NCBI GenBank assembly: GCA_045655325.1 | Contig: JAZOOY010000019.1 | Coordinates: 1 to 9,445 of the forward strand | Direction of reading: 5' to 3' | Length of the DNA: 9,445 nt | DNA from: UBA1738 sp045655325 | GTDB lineage: Bacteria; Bacillota; Clostridia; UBA1381 | In this document: piece after piece, positions 1 to 6,419 of the stretch | How the letters are laid out: each line of letters begins with the position of its first letter | Numbering within the stretch: the stretch's first letter is position 1 | Program-made: the position numbers and the translations under genes | Notes under the pieces: generated by a model | Told to the model about the DNA's origin: nothing | Seen by the model: the letters and a program-made list of their open reading frames with translations, nothing else | Databases searched by the model: none

Positions 1-9
1 AAAAAAATA

Positions 10-86
10 TGGCGACCCGGATGGGGCTCGAACCCACGACCTCTAGCGTGACAGGCTAGCGTTCTAACCAACTGAACTACCGGGCC
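10..86 (-). tRNA. trnD: tRNA-Asp (anticodon GTC)
   Basis: Reading the minus strand gives a complete cloverleaf. The 7-bp acceptor stem is GGCCCGG/CCGGGTC with one G-T wobble. There is a D arm, an anticodon arm CTAGC/GCTAG with loop CTGTCAC (anticodon at 50-52), and a T arm with TTCGAGC. The discriminator base is G and CCA is encoded in the gene (12-10). It lies 22 bases downstream of tRNA-Val and is probably co-transcribed with it. A run of seven T follows almost directly after CCA, at the window edge; with no hairpin other than the tRNA itself, I cannot tell whether it ends transcription or whether more tRNA genes follow. Confidence 0.97.
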
Positions 87-108
87 ACATATAAGAAAAA
101 AGTGTTAT

Positions 109-184
109 TGGTGGGAGTAACAGGGCTCGAACCTGTGACATCCTGCTTGTAAGGCAGACGCTCTCCCAGCTGAGCTATACTCCC
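109..184 (-). tRNA. trnV: tRNA-Val (anticodon TAC)
   Basis: The minus strand folds into a full cloverleaf. The acceptor stem is GGGAGTA/TACTCCC, the D arm GCTC...GAGC, and the anticodon arm TCTGC/GCAGG (last pair non-standard) with loop CTTACAA (anticodon at 149-151). The T arm is ACAGG/CCTGT with TTCGAGC. The discriminator is A and CCA is encoded (111-109). It is the first gene of a tRNA unit read leftwards from the consensus promoter at 215-243 and is followed by tRNA-Asp. Confidence 0.97.
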
Positions 185-214
185 AAATGACACATATACG
201 TGACAACAGAAATG

Positions 215-243
215 ATTATATCACTAAGAACACTATTTGTCAA
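215..243 (-). promoter_or_regulatory. Consensus sigma-A promoter of the tRNA-Val/Asp unit
   Basis: On the minus strand there is TTGACA (238-243), exactly 17 bases, then TATAAT (215-220): a perfect match in both boxes. The bases before the -10 read TGA, giving an extended -10 as well. Upstream of the -35 (about 244-277) lies an almost pure A/T tract resembling an UP element, as expected for stable-RNA genes. The start of transcription should be near 208, leaving a leader of about 24 bases before tRNA-Val. Confidence 0.93.
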
Positions 244-344
244 GCATTTTTTTAAAAAAAATTAAAAAAGTTTTGGAGATATAAAAATTTGGCGTTTTTC
301 CTGGGTTTATGGGGTGTAGAAATAGTCAATTTACTTTAAATATA

Positions 345-373
345 TTGACAAAATTTCAAAATATTACTATAAT
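345..373 (+). promoter_or_regulatory. Consensus sigma-A promoter of the nucleotidyltransferase gene
   Basis: TTGACA (345-350), a 17-base spacer, and TATAAT (368-373) match consensus exactly. A second TATAAT sits directly after it (374-379) but would need a 23-base spacer, so the first is the better -10. Expected transcription start is about 380, giving a leader of about 45 bases. This promoter diverges from the tRNA promoter, and the roughly 100 A/T-rich bases between the two -35 boxes hold no further feature I can recognise. Confidence 0.9.
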
Positions 374-424
374 TATAATGAGAAAATGAGGGTTTAAATA
401 TAAACTTGTTTGGAGGAATGAAAA

Positions 425-1285
425 ATGAACACAACACTAGTAGTTATGGCAGCAGGTATGGGAAGCCGTTTTGGCGGACTTAAGCAGATGGAGCCAATCG
501 GCCCTGGCGGAGAAGTTCTACTAGACTTTTCTGTTTATGATGCAAAAAAGGCAGGCTTTAATAAAATCGTATTTATTATTAAGGAAGAAATCGAGAAAGA
601 CTTTAAGGAAATCGTTGGAAAGAAGATTGAAAAGGTAATTGACGTTGAATACGTTATGCAGGATGTTTCAATTCTTCCTGAAGGCAGAAAGAAGCCTTTC
701 GGAACAACTCACGCAATTCTTTGCTGTAAGGATACTGTTAAAGAACCATTCGCTGTTATCAATGCAGACGATTACTATGGTGCAAACGCATTTACAGAAA
801 TTCACGACCACCTTGCAAAGGCTGAAGGCTTTGATTTCTGTATGGTAGCTTATGACCTTGATAAGACAGTTTCTGAAAACGGAACAGTTGCAAGAGGTTG
901 TTGCGTAATCGAAGACGGTAACCTAAAGGATATCGTTGAAAGAACAAAGATAAATAGCGATATGCAGTATACAGATGATGACGGTGCAACTTGGACACAG
1001 CTACCAGCCGACCAAAAGGTTTCAATGAACCTTTGGGGCTTTACACCGGCAATCTTCCCAGAACTTGAAAAGGAATTCAAGAACTTTATGGAAACAGCTG
1101 ACCTTATGAAGGACGAATGCCTAATTCCAAATACTGTTGATAAGCTAATGAAAGCAGGAATTGCAACAGTTAAAACATACTCAAATAAGGATAAGTGGTA
1201 CGGAATTACATACCGTGAAGATAAGGAAGAAGTTCAGAAGGCTATTGCTGACCTTTGTGCACAGGGGCTTTACGACGGTATATAA
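425..1285 (+). CDS. Sugar-phosphate nucleotidyltransferase family protein
   Basis: This 286-residue protein looks like a cytoplasmic NTP-transferase-fold enzyme, which would join a sugar (or similar) phosphate to a nucleoside triphosphate with release of pyrophosphate. The N-terminus has the nucleotide-binding signature AAGMGSRFGGLKQ (9-21), a compact form of the G-x-G-x-R...K signature. GTTHA (93-97) and NADDYYG (113-119) follow, the latter containing Asp residues in the usual place for metal binding. Its length is like short RmlA-type enzymes without a C-terminal beta-helix. The ATG has GGAGG (412-416) 8 bases upstream. It is monocistronic, between its own promoter and the terminator at 1378-1406. 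No sugar-pathway or kinase gene adjoins it, so the substrate cannot be inferred. Family assignment is firm; the specific reaction is unknown. Confidence 0.85.
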   Translation: MNTTLVVMAAGMGSRFGGLKQMEPIGPGGEVLLDFSVYDAKKAGFNKIVFIIKEEIEKDFKEIVGKKIEKVIDVEYVMQDVSILPEGRKKPFGTTHAILCCKDTVKEPFAVINADDYYGANAFTEIHDHLAKAEGFDFCMVAYDLDKTVSENGTVARGCCVIEDGNLKDIVERTKINSDMQYTDDDGATWTQLPADQKVSMNLWGFTPAIFPELEKEFKNFMETADLMKDECLIPNTVDKLMKAGIATVKTYSNKDKWYGITYREDKEEVQKAIADLCAQGLYDGI

Positions 1286-1288
1286 TCT

Positions 1289-1354
1289 TTGGGATGTAAA
1301 AATCGCCCATAATCGGCGAACTTCACCAATCCTGAACAATTTTTTCTATCCCAA
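1289..1354 (+). repeat. Nested inverted repeats in the 3' untranslated region
   Basis: TTGGGAT (1289-1295) is the exact reverse complement of ATCCCAA (1348-1354). Inside this pair is a shorter hairpin, TCGCC/GGCGA with a 7-base loop (about 1303-1319). The stretch begins only a few bases after the nucleotidyltransferase stop codon and ends before the terminator. It may be 3' UTR structure or the remnant of a small mobile repeat. The pairing is visible; any role is unproven. Confidence 0.35.
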
Positions 1355-1377
1355 TGGAAATAAATTTGCTTATAATC

Positions 1378-1406
1378 AAAACTCTGTCTTTTGGCAGAGT
1401 TTTTTT
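1378..1406 (+). terminator. Rho-independent terminator after the nucleotidyltransferase gene
   Basis: ACTCTGTC (1381-1388) pairs with GGCAGAGT (1393-1400) with one G-U wobble around a TTTT loop. Three A-T pairs extend the stem at its base, and a run of T follows (1401-1406). It separates this unit from the next promoter at 1425. Confidence 0.9.
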
Positions 1407-1424
1407 CTTGGAAAAAACAAGGTA

Positions 1425-1453
1425 TTTACAAATAAACCTGCGTATGGTATAAT
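1425..1453 (+). promoter_or_regulatory. Sigma-A promoter of the CotH-dockerin gene
   Basis: TTTACA (1425-1430) is one mismatch from the consensus -35. A 17-base spacer precedes a perfect TATAAT (1448-1453), itself preceded by TGG, which makes an extended -10. Transcription should start near 1460, leaving a leader of about 99 bases. Confidence 0.88.
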
Positions 1454-1469
1454 TACATAAAATTAAAAT

Positions 1470-1498
1470 GGGGAACTGTCCCTATCAGTAAAGATAGG
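1470..1498 (+). other. Structured 5' leader of the CotH-dockerin gene
   Basis: Within the roughly 99-base leader, CCTATC (1481-1486) pairs with GATAGG (1493-1498) around loop AGTAAA. Just upstream, GGGG (1470-1473) can pair with CCC (1480-1482). The two hairpins share bases 1481-1482, so they compete in part. The layout does not match any riboswitch class I recognise, and both stems are short. It may be a simple mRNA-stabilising 5' hairpin. Confidence 0.35.
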
Positions 1499-1558
1499 CG
1501 GAATATCCATTATGATAGAAAATTATTTCTTAAAAAATCCCAAGGAAAGGATGATTTT

Positions 1559-4480
1559 ATGAAAAAGAGAATTTTTAGTTATACCTTAATAATCAGCTTA
1601 ATGGCAAGTGCGTTTATGGCACTATCCACCACAGCATTTGCAGAAGATGAGTGGAAAGCTACCGAAGGCGTTATGTACCACCACCACGCTGACGGAACCA
1701 GCCATGTCACAAGCGAGCAAAACCCTGTCACATGTGTAAAGGGCGGAAAGATTACATATACCTGTACCGAATGCGCAAAAACACAGGAAAGTGAGTTCAC
1801 ATACCCGAAAGGCCACTCTTGGGATGCTGATCACAAGTGTACAGTTTGCGGAACTGTTGGTATAGACATTTCAACTGCTACTATAAACTTCGGAACTGTA
1901 GATAATCCAAGAGAATCTGCTAACGCACCAAGTTACGAAAAAACAAATGCAGGTGTGCGTCCTAATACTTATGTATCCTTTGATGGCAAAACAGCACTTA
2001 ACTGGTCAAATGACAATACCTTAAAAAGTGATAATACTATGCGTGATGTGTATGTTACATGGACAAATGACATGGGTATTGGTAAGGCATATGTAAACTT
2101 TACAGGCAGAGGCAACTACTATGGCGAAGCAAAGCTTGAGTACAACATTCTTCCTGCAAGTGTTAAAGTGTTCAAAGCACAGGCAGGCGTAAACTCGGTT
2201 ACCCTTACATGGGATGTGGCTATCGGAGCGGATTATTACAGAGTTTACAGAGCAGAACCTCAGGATGGTGGAAAAGTTACAAGAGTAAAGCTGGGTGAAG
2301 CGACAGGTACAAGCTACAAGGTGACAGGTCTTGAACCAGGTACTGAATATACTTTCTCTGTTGCAACATCAGCAAAATCAACAGACGGCAAGGGAAGTAC
2401 TTTTAACTGTGCAAAATGGGCAGATGTTACAGTAACAACCAACCATGGAATGTTAAGCGATGTAAAGACTAATGTTGGTGAAAATGAAATCAAAATGATT
2501 TCAAAGTCTGGTATGAATTACATTATGCTACCAGGCCATGCAGATATTAATGACCTAAAACTTAGCTTTGTTGCAAGTGGCGATATTATCGGAAAAGAAG
2601 CGAAGATTTCAGGCGATTTGGGAAGCAAATCCTTGGTGTTGGTTGACGGCGAAAACGCTGTGACGTTGGATTTAGACAGCATAGCTTCTATGTCAGACGG
2701 CACATACAATATTAAAATAGCAACTGGTGACGCAGAGCTAATGGAATTGGTTGTTATGCAGGGAACAAATGTTATGTCTATGTTCATAACAAGCCAGGAC
2801 CCTGATGCAAAGGGTAGAGAATTTGTTGATGCTTCAAAGTCAAACAAAGCAAAGGGAAGTATGAACCTTATAAACACAGACGGTGAAGAGGTTTATAACG
2901 GCGCTCTTTCCGAAATCAAGGCAAGAGGAAACTCAACTTTTGCACATTTCCCTAAAAAGGCGTATCAGATTAAGCTTGACAAAAAGACAGATTTATTAAA
3001 TAATGGCGAAAAGATAAAAACCTGGGTGCTTCTTGCAAACTATGGCGATGCAACAATGATGCACGATAAGTTTATGAAGGACTTGGCTCGCCAAATGGAT
3101 ATGGACCAGACAGCAAATCTTGACTGGATAAACCTTTGGTATGACGGCGAATACCGTGGTACATATACCGTTGGTGAAAAGAATTCAGTAGAGTCTGCAG
3201 GTATTGATATTACTGATATGGAAGAGCTTTACGAAGAGCTAAACCCTGAGTATGGTGATATTGAAACAACTGCAACAGGCTATAACAAATACGGTCAGAT
3301 GTATCAGTACACAGTTGGTCTTACTGACCCTGAAGACATCACAGGCGGGTACCTTATTGAATTGAACCATAAACAGTTTGACGAAATAAACGGATTTAAG
3401 ACAAGACAGGGCGTTGCATTCAACCTAAAGGCTCCTGAATATCTAAGTGAAAATGCGGTTAAGTATATAAGCGAGTATTATCAGGAATTTGAAGACGCAG
3501 TTTATGCGGTTAATGAAAAGGGTGAATACACAGGCTATAACGAGCAGACAGGAAAATACTTCTACGAATATGTAGACATTGATTCCCTTGTTAAGATTTT
3601 CACCATTCAGGAAGTTGGCTTGAACCCTGACGGATTCATTTCTTCAGTGTTCTTCAATAAAGATGTAGACGGTATTATGTATGCCGGACCTTTGTGGGAC
3701 CAGGATATGACATTCGGAACAGGCTGGACAAAGTATATTGACGCAAGTATTAAGGACTACCATTACCTTGCAAAGGCACTTATAAATATTCCTATATTTA
3801 AGGCAAGACTTGCAAACTTCTTTGAAAACGAAGCACTACCAATGCTTGAAGAAGCACTATCTGATGGCGGAACAATTGATAGACACGCTGAAAAGCTTTC
3901 ACCAAGTTCAAATATGAACTATGCTTTGTGGCAGTATATCAGAGTGGGCAATCCAAGTGCTACAGGACATCTTTGGAAAGATGCTAATTATGACTTGGTT
4001 GTTGAAGACATGAAGACATGGCTTGAAAAACGACTTGGATACCTAAAGCCAAGATTCCTTGTTGAAACAGACCATGTGCACGCATATGGCGACTTTGTGG
4101 CAGACGGCGACGAAAACCACAAGAAAGAATGCTTGTGTAGTGAAACGATTACAGAAGCACATACCTTTGATGAGGGTGTTGTAACACTTGAGCCAACGGT
4201 AGATGCTACAGGCGAAAAGACATATACCTGCTTGGTATGCGGTCATAAAAAGATAGAATTTATTGATAAACTTGCACCTAGCTACAAGCTTGGCGACTTG
4301 GATGATGACGGTACAATAGACGTACGAGACGTTATCAACTTGAGAAGATTTATAGCTGGCGGTTATGATGTAACAGTAAACGAAAATGCGGTAGACATCA
4401 ATAAAGACGGCAGTGTAGACGTAAGAGATGTTATTACATTAAGAAGATTCATCGCCGGTGGATATGATATAGAACTTTAA
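1559..4480 (+). CDS. Secreted multidomain CotH-kinase-like protein with C-terminal type I dockerin
   Basis: This 973-residue protein has a signal peptide (1-28, likely cleaved after AFA). A Cys/His module follows (about 35-97; CxxC at 69-72 and 94-97), then an Ig-like stretch (about 103-198) and an Fn3 domain (about 200-294). A linker beta domain leads to a CotH-type domain (about 406-833). CotH hallmarks are ARGNST (455-460), WVLLANYGD, GGYLIELN (596-603), a candidate catalytic Asp at 691, and GPLWDQDMTFG (710-720) with its Asp pair. A second Cys module (CxC 858-860, CxxC 891-894) and a type I dockerin (912-973) with two calcium-loop repeats finish the protein. CotH proteins are atypical protein kinases, first studied in Bacillus spore coat. 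A dockerin implies docking to a cohesin scaffold outside the cell. AAAGGA lies 7 bases before the ATG. It is monocistronic. Architecture is clear; substrate and partner are unknown. Confidence 0.9.
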   Translation: MKKRIFSYTLIISLMASAFMALSTTAFAEDEWKATEGVMYHHHADGTSHVTSEQNPVTCVKGGKITYTCTECAKTQESEFTYPKGHSWDADHKCTVCGTVGIDISTATINFGTVDNPRESANAPSYEKTNAGVRPNTYVSFDGKTALNWSNDNTLKSDNTMRDVYVTWTNDMGIGKAYVNFTGRGNYYGEAKLEYNILPASVKVFKAQAGVNSVTLTWDVAIGADYYRVYRAEPQDGGKVTRVKLGEATGTSYKVTGLEPGTEYTFSVATSAKSTDGKGSTFNCAKWADVTVTTNHGMLSDVKTNVGENEIKMISKSGMNYIMLPGHADINDLKLSFVASGDIIGKEAKISGDLGSKSLVLVDGENAVTLDLDSIASMSDGTYNIKIATGDAELMELVVMQGTNVMSMFITSQDPDAKGREFVDASKSNKAKGSMNLINTDGEEVYNGALSEIKARGNSTFAHFPKKAYQIKLDKKTDLLNNGEKIKTWVLLANYGDATMMHDKFMKDLARQMDMDQTANLDWINLWYDGEYRGTYTVGEKNSVESAGIDITDMEELYEELNPEYGDIETTATGYNKYGQMYQYTVGLTDPEDITGGYLIELNHKQFDEINGFKTRQGVAFNLKAPEYLSENAVKYISEYYQEFEDAVYAVNEKGEYTGYNEQTGKYFYEYVDIDSLVKIFTIQEVGLNPDGFISSVFFNKDVDGIMYAGPLWDQDMTFGTGWTKYIDASIKDYHYLAKALINIPIFKARLANFFENEALPMLEEALSDGGTIDRHAEKLSPSSNMNYALWQYIRVGNPSATGHLWKDANYDLVVEDMKTWLEKRLGYLKPRFLVETDHVHAYGDFVADGDENHKKECLCSETITEAHTFDEGVVTLEPTVDATGEKTYTCLVCGHKKIEFIDKLAPSYKLGDLDDDGTIDVRDVINLRRFIAGGYDVTVNENAVDINKDGSVDVRDVITLRRFIAGGYDIEL

Positions 4481-4487
4481 TAAAGAT

Positions 4488-4517
4488 AAAAAACGCAAGA
4501 TTAGTCTTGCGTTTTTT
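4488..4517 (+). terminator. Strong rho-independent terminator after the CotH-dockerin gene
   Basis: A 13-bp perfect stem, from AAAAAACGCAAGA (4488-4500) and its reverse complement (4505-4517), encloses loop TTAG. The T6 on the right arm and A6 on the left make it able to work in both directions. It isolates the CotH gene from the ylxM operon. Confidence 0.95.
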
Positions 4518-4540
4518 GTGTAAAAACAAATAAAATGTAT

Positions 4541-4568
4541 CGTAGGGGCTGGCATCCCTGACAGCCCG
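4541..4568. repeat. Short palindrome resembling a dispersed intergenic repeat
   Basis: CGTAGGGG begins a G/C-rich block in an otherwise A/T-rich gap. GGGCTG (4546-4551) pairs with CAGCCC (4562-4567) around a 10-base loop containing CATCCC, which could also pair with the GGGG. From memory, elements of the form CGTAGGGG...CCC recur between genes in many Clostridia genomes. Only one copy is in this window, so its repeat nature is inferred from composition and form. It lies between the terminator at 4517 and the promoter at 4601. Confidence 0.45.
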
Positions 4569-4600
4569 CAAAAATGCAAAAAAAACTTTATAAAAACCTA

Positions 4601-4629
4601 TTGACAAAGCCAAAATAATGGTATATAAT
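4601..4629 (+). promoter_or_regulatory. Consensus sigma-A promoter of the ylxM-ffh operon
   Basis: TTGACA (4601-4606), a 17-base spacer and TATAAT (4624-4629) match consensus perfectly. Transcription should start about 4636, leaving a leader of about 41 bases with no obvious structure before ylxM. Confidence 0.92.
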
Positions 4630-4660
4630 AGCACCTGTAAAGTTTTTTTGGTTTACACTA

Positions 4661-4671
4661 AAAGGTGGTGA
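4661..4671 (+). promoter_or_regulatory. Ribosome binding site that decides the ylxM start
   Basis: AAAGGTGGTGA pairs well with the 3' end of 16S rRNA (one mismatch from AAAGGAGGTGA). The in-frame GTG codons at 4665 and 4668 lie inside it and cannot be the start it serves. The next in-frame NTG codon at usable distance is CTG at 4677, 5 bases after this motif. The same 11 bases with the same spacing precede the TTG start of ffh. Confidence 0.75.
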
Positions 4672-4676
4672 GGGTT

Positions 4677-4994
4677 CTGGCTAAGGATTTGCAGGTAAGC
4701 GTTCTTCTTGATTTTTACGGAGAACTTTTAACACCGAAGCAGGCGGAAAGCCTTGACCTTTACTATAATCAGGACCTGTCGCTGGCAGAAATTGCCGAAG
4801 ATACAGGAGTATCACGCCAAGGAGCGAGAGCCTTTATAAAACAAGGCGAAGCCCATCTTATAAACTTCGAAGAAAAACTTGGTATGGCAAAAAGGTTTGC
4901 GGAAATATCAAGGCTTGTTGAAGAAGTTGAGGCAGGGATTCCTGATGATAGCAGTGTGAAAGAAAAAATTGCAGAGATTAAGAAAAGACTTTAA
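4677..4994 (+). CDS. ylxM: YlxM-family helix-turn-helix protein of the SRP locus
   Basis: This small, all-helical, DNA-binding-like protein of 105 residues is encoded next to ffh in Gram-positive bacteria and has been implicated in signal recognition particle function. Homologues typically begin M-x-KDL and continue LLDFYG.LLT.KQ, which matches the sequence read from CTG at 4677 ((M)AKDLQVSVLLDFYGELL). A sigma-like helix-turn-helix covers about 34-58 (LSLAEIAEDTGVSRQGARAF), and a charged helical tail ends in KKRL. I chose CTG over the upstream in-frame GTGs at 4665 and 4668 because those sit inside the Shine-Dalgarno sequence. The alternative is a 109-residue form from GTG 4665. Its TAA overlaps the ffh ribosome binding site, so translation is probably coupled. 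It is the first gene of the operon. Confidence 0.88.
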   Translation: MAKDLQVSVLLDFYGELLTPKQAESLDLYYNQDLSLAEIAEDTGVSRQGARAFIKQGEAHLINFEEKLGMAKRFAEISRLVEEVEAGIPDDSSVKEKIAEIKKRL

Positions 4995-5003
4995 AGGTGG
5001 TGA
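4993..5003 (+). promoter_or_regulatory. Ribosome binding site that decides the ffh start
   Basis: AAAGGTGGTGA overlaps the ylxM stop codon. It contains in-frame GTGs (4997, 5000) that are too close to be its target. TTG at 5009 lies 5 bases after the motif and gives the family-typical N-terminus MAFENLGEKL. The site is identical in sequence and spacing to the one before ylxM. Confidence 0.8.
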
Positions 5004-5008
5004 AAACG

Positions 5009-6358
5009 TTGGCATTTGAAAACTTGGGTGAAAAGCTTAGCGGTGTGTTCAAAAAGCTAAAGGGCACAGCAAAAATTACAGAAAAAGACATTAAAGAAGC
5101 AATGCGTGAAGTTAAGCTTGCACTACTTGAAGCTGACGTTAACTTTAAGGTTGTAAAAGATTTTATAAAAACTGTTTCTGAAAAGGCTATGGGCGAAGAG
5201 GTTATGGGAAGCCTTACGCCAAGCCAGAATGTATTAAAGGTTGTTCGTGACGAACTTGTAACCTTAATGGGAACAGAGAACGCAAGAATTGAATTTGCAA
5301 AACAAGCACCAACAGTTATAATGATGTGTGGTCTTCAGGGTGCGGGTAAAACTACCGCATCTGCCAAATTGGCACTACACCTTAGAAAAAACTTTGACAA
5401 ACGTCCTTTGCTTGTTGCCTGTGACGTTTACCGTCCTGCGGCTATTAAGCAGTTACAGGTTTTGGGTGACCAGATTGGCGTTGCAGTTTTCTCAATGGGT
5501 GATGGCGTAAGCCCCGTAAAGATTGCAAAGGAAGCAGTTGAGCATGCTAAAAAGCATGGAAACGACCCTGTTATCATAGATACAGCAGGTCGACTTCATA
5601 TAGACGAAGTTCTTATGGAAGAACTTTCACAAATCACAAAAGAAACCAATCCGTCCGAAACACTTTTGGTTGTTGACGCAATGACAGGTCAGGACGCCGT
5701 AAATGTTGCTGAGCACTTTAACTCACAGCTTGAAATCACCGGCGTAATCCTATCAAAGCTTGACGGCGATACTCGTGGCGGTGCGGCGCTTTCTGTAAAA
5801 GCAGTAACCGGCAAGCCGATAAAGTTTGCATCAGTTGGTGAAAAACTTTCCGAGCTTGAGGCCTTCCATCCTGACAGAATGGCAAGCCGAATCCTTGGTA
5901 TGGGCGACGTTATGACCCTTATTGATAAGGCTCAGGAAATGGTTACAGAGCAAGAGGCGGAAGAACTTGAGAAAAAGATGCGTGAGCAGACTTTTGACCT
6001 GGACGACTTCCTTTCACAGCTTCAGCAGATTAAAAAAATGGGCTCAATCACACAGCTTCTTGGTATGGTACCTGGCGTTGATAAAAAGATGCTTGATAAG
6101 GTTGATGAAGCTGACGGTGAAAGAAAAATGAAGCGTACCGAAGCAATAATTCAGTCAATGACGCCTGGGGAAAGACATAATCCAAAGATTATTGCGGCAA
6201 GCCGAAAGGTGCGAATTGCAAAAGGTAGCGGAACAAGAGTTCAGGACGTAAACGAGCTTTTAAAACAGTTTGAACAAATGCGTCAGATGATGAAGCAGAT
6301 GACGGGCAACCGTGGAAAGCTTATGAAGAAAATGAAACGCTTCGGCGGAAAATTTTAA
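5009..6358 (+). CDS. ffh: Signal recognition particle protein Ffh (SRP54)
   Basis: Ffh is the GTPase of the signal recognition particle. With SRP RNA it binds signal sequences on ribosomes and delivers them to FtsY at the membrane. From TTG 5009 the protein is 449 residues, a usual length. The helical N domain (about 1-85) carries the family start MAFENLGEKL. The G domain has P-loop GLQGAGKTT (108-116), DTAGR (191-195), and the guanine-specificity SKLD (249-252) followed by GDTRGG. The M domain (about 295-449) has LLGMVPG, MTPGER and a SGT...DVNELLKQF RNA-binding region, then a Met- and Lys-rich tail. All key GTPase motifs are intact. Translation from the upstream GTG at 4997 would add four residues absent from the family. 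The gene is 61 bases before rpsP. Confidence 0.97.
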   Translation: MAFENLGEKLSGVFKKLKGTAKITEKDIKEAMREVKLALLEADVNFKVVKDFIKTVSEKAMGEEVMGSLTPSQNVLKVVRDELVTLMGTENARIEFAKQAPTVIMMCGLQGAGKTTASAKLALHLRKNFDKRPLLVACDVYRPAAIKQLQVLGDQIGVAVFSMGDGVSPVKIAKEAVEHAKKHGNDPVIIDTAGRLHIDEVLMEELSQITKETNPSETLLVVDAMTGQDAVNVAEHFNSQLEITGVILSKLDGDTRGGAALSVKAVTGKPIKFASVGEKLSELEAFHPDRMASRILGMGDVMTLIDKAQEMVTEQEAEELEKKMREQTFDLDDFLSQLQQIKKMGSITQLLGMVPGVDKKMLDKVDEADGERKMKRTEAIIQSMTPGERHNPKIIAASRKVRIAKGSGTRVQDVNELLKQFEQMRQMMKQMTGNRGKLMKKMKRFGGKF

Positions 6359-6419
6359 GATATTGATGCCACAAGGCTTTAATATACAAAAGAAATATTA
6401 ATTTTGGAGGTGAAACAAC

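Noticed and set aside
41..59. Palindromic CTAGC/GCTAG as a mobile-element repeat
   Set aside because: It is the anticodon stem of tRNA-Asp.
1161..1460. 99-residue open frame crossing the end of the nucleotidyltransferase gene
   Set aside because: It overlaps the real gene in another frame, runs through the terminator and has no ribosome binding site or recognisable domain.
1460..1558. Known riboswitch (cyclic-di-GMP or similar) in the CotH gene leader
   Set aside because: The conserved core sequences of the classes I know are not present and the stems are too short.
2518..2877. 119-residue minus-strand open frame inside the CotH-dockerin gene
   Set aside because: It is antisense to clearly coding sequence with family-conserved domains and has no promoter or family likeness.
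4292..4477. Tandem DNA repeat in the dockerin
   Set aside because: The two halves are repeats at protein level only and are part of the normal dockerin fold; the DNA has drifted at synonymous sites.
4449..4634. 61-residue minus-strand frame over the CotH terminator and ylxM promoter
   Set aside because: It covers a terminator, a palindrome and a promoter and ends inside the dockerin coding region; its hydrophobic residues come from the A/T-rich DNA.
6359..6419. Possible separate promoter for rpsP
   Set aside because: A TTGATG-like box exists, but the nearest -10-like sequences are only 11 to 14 bases away, so the spacing is wrong.
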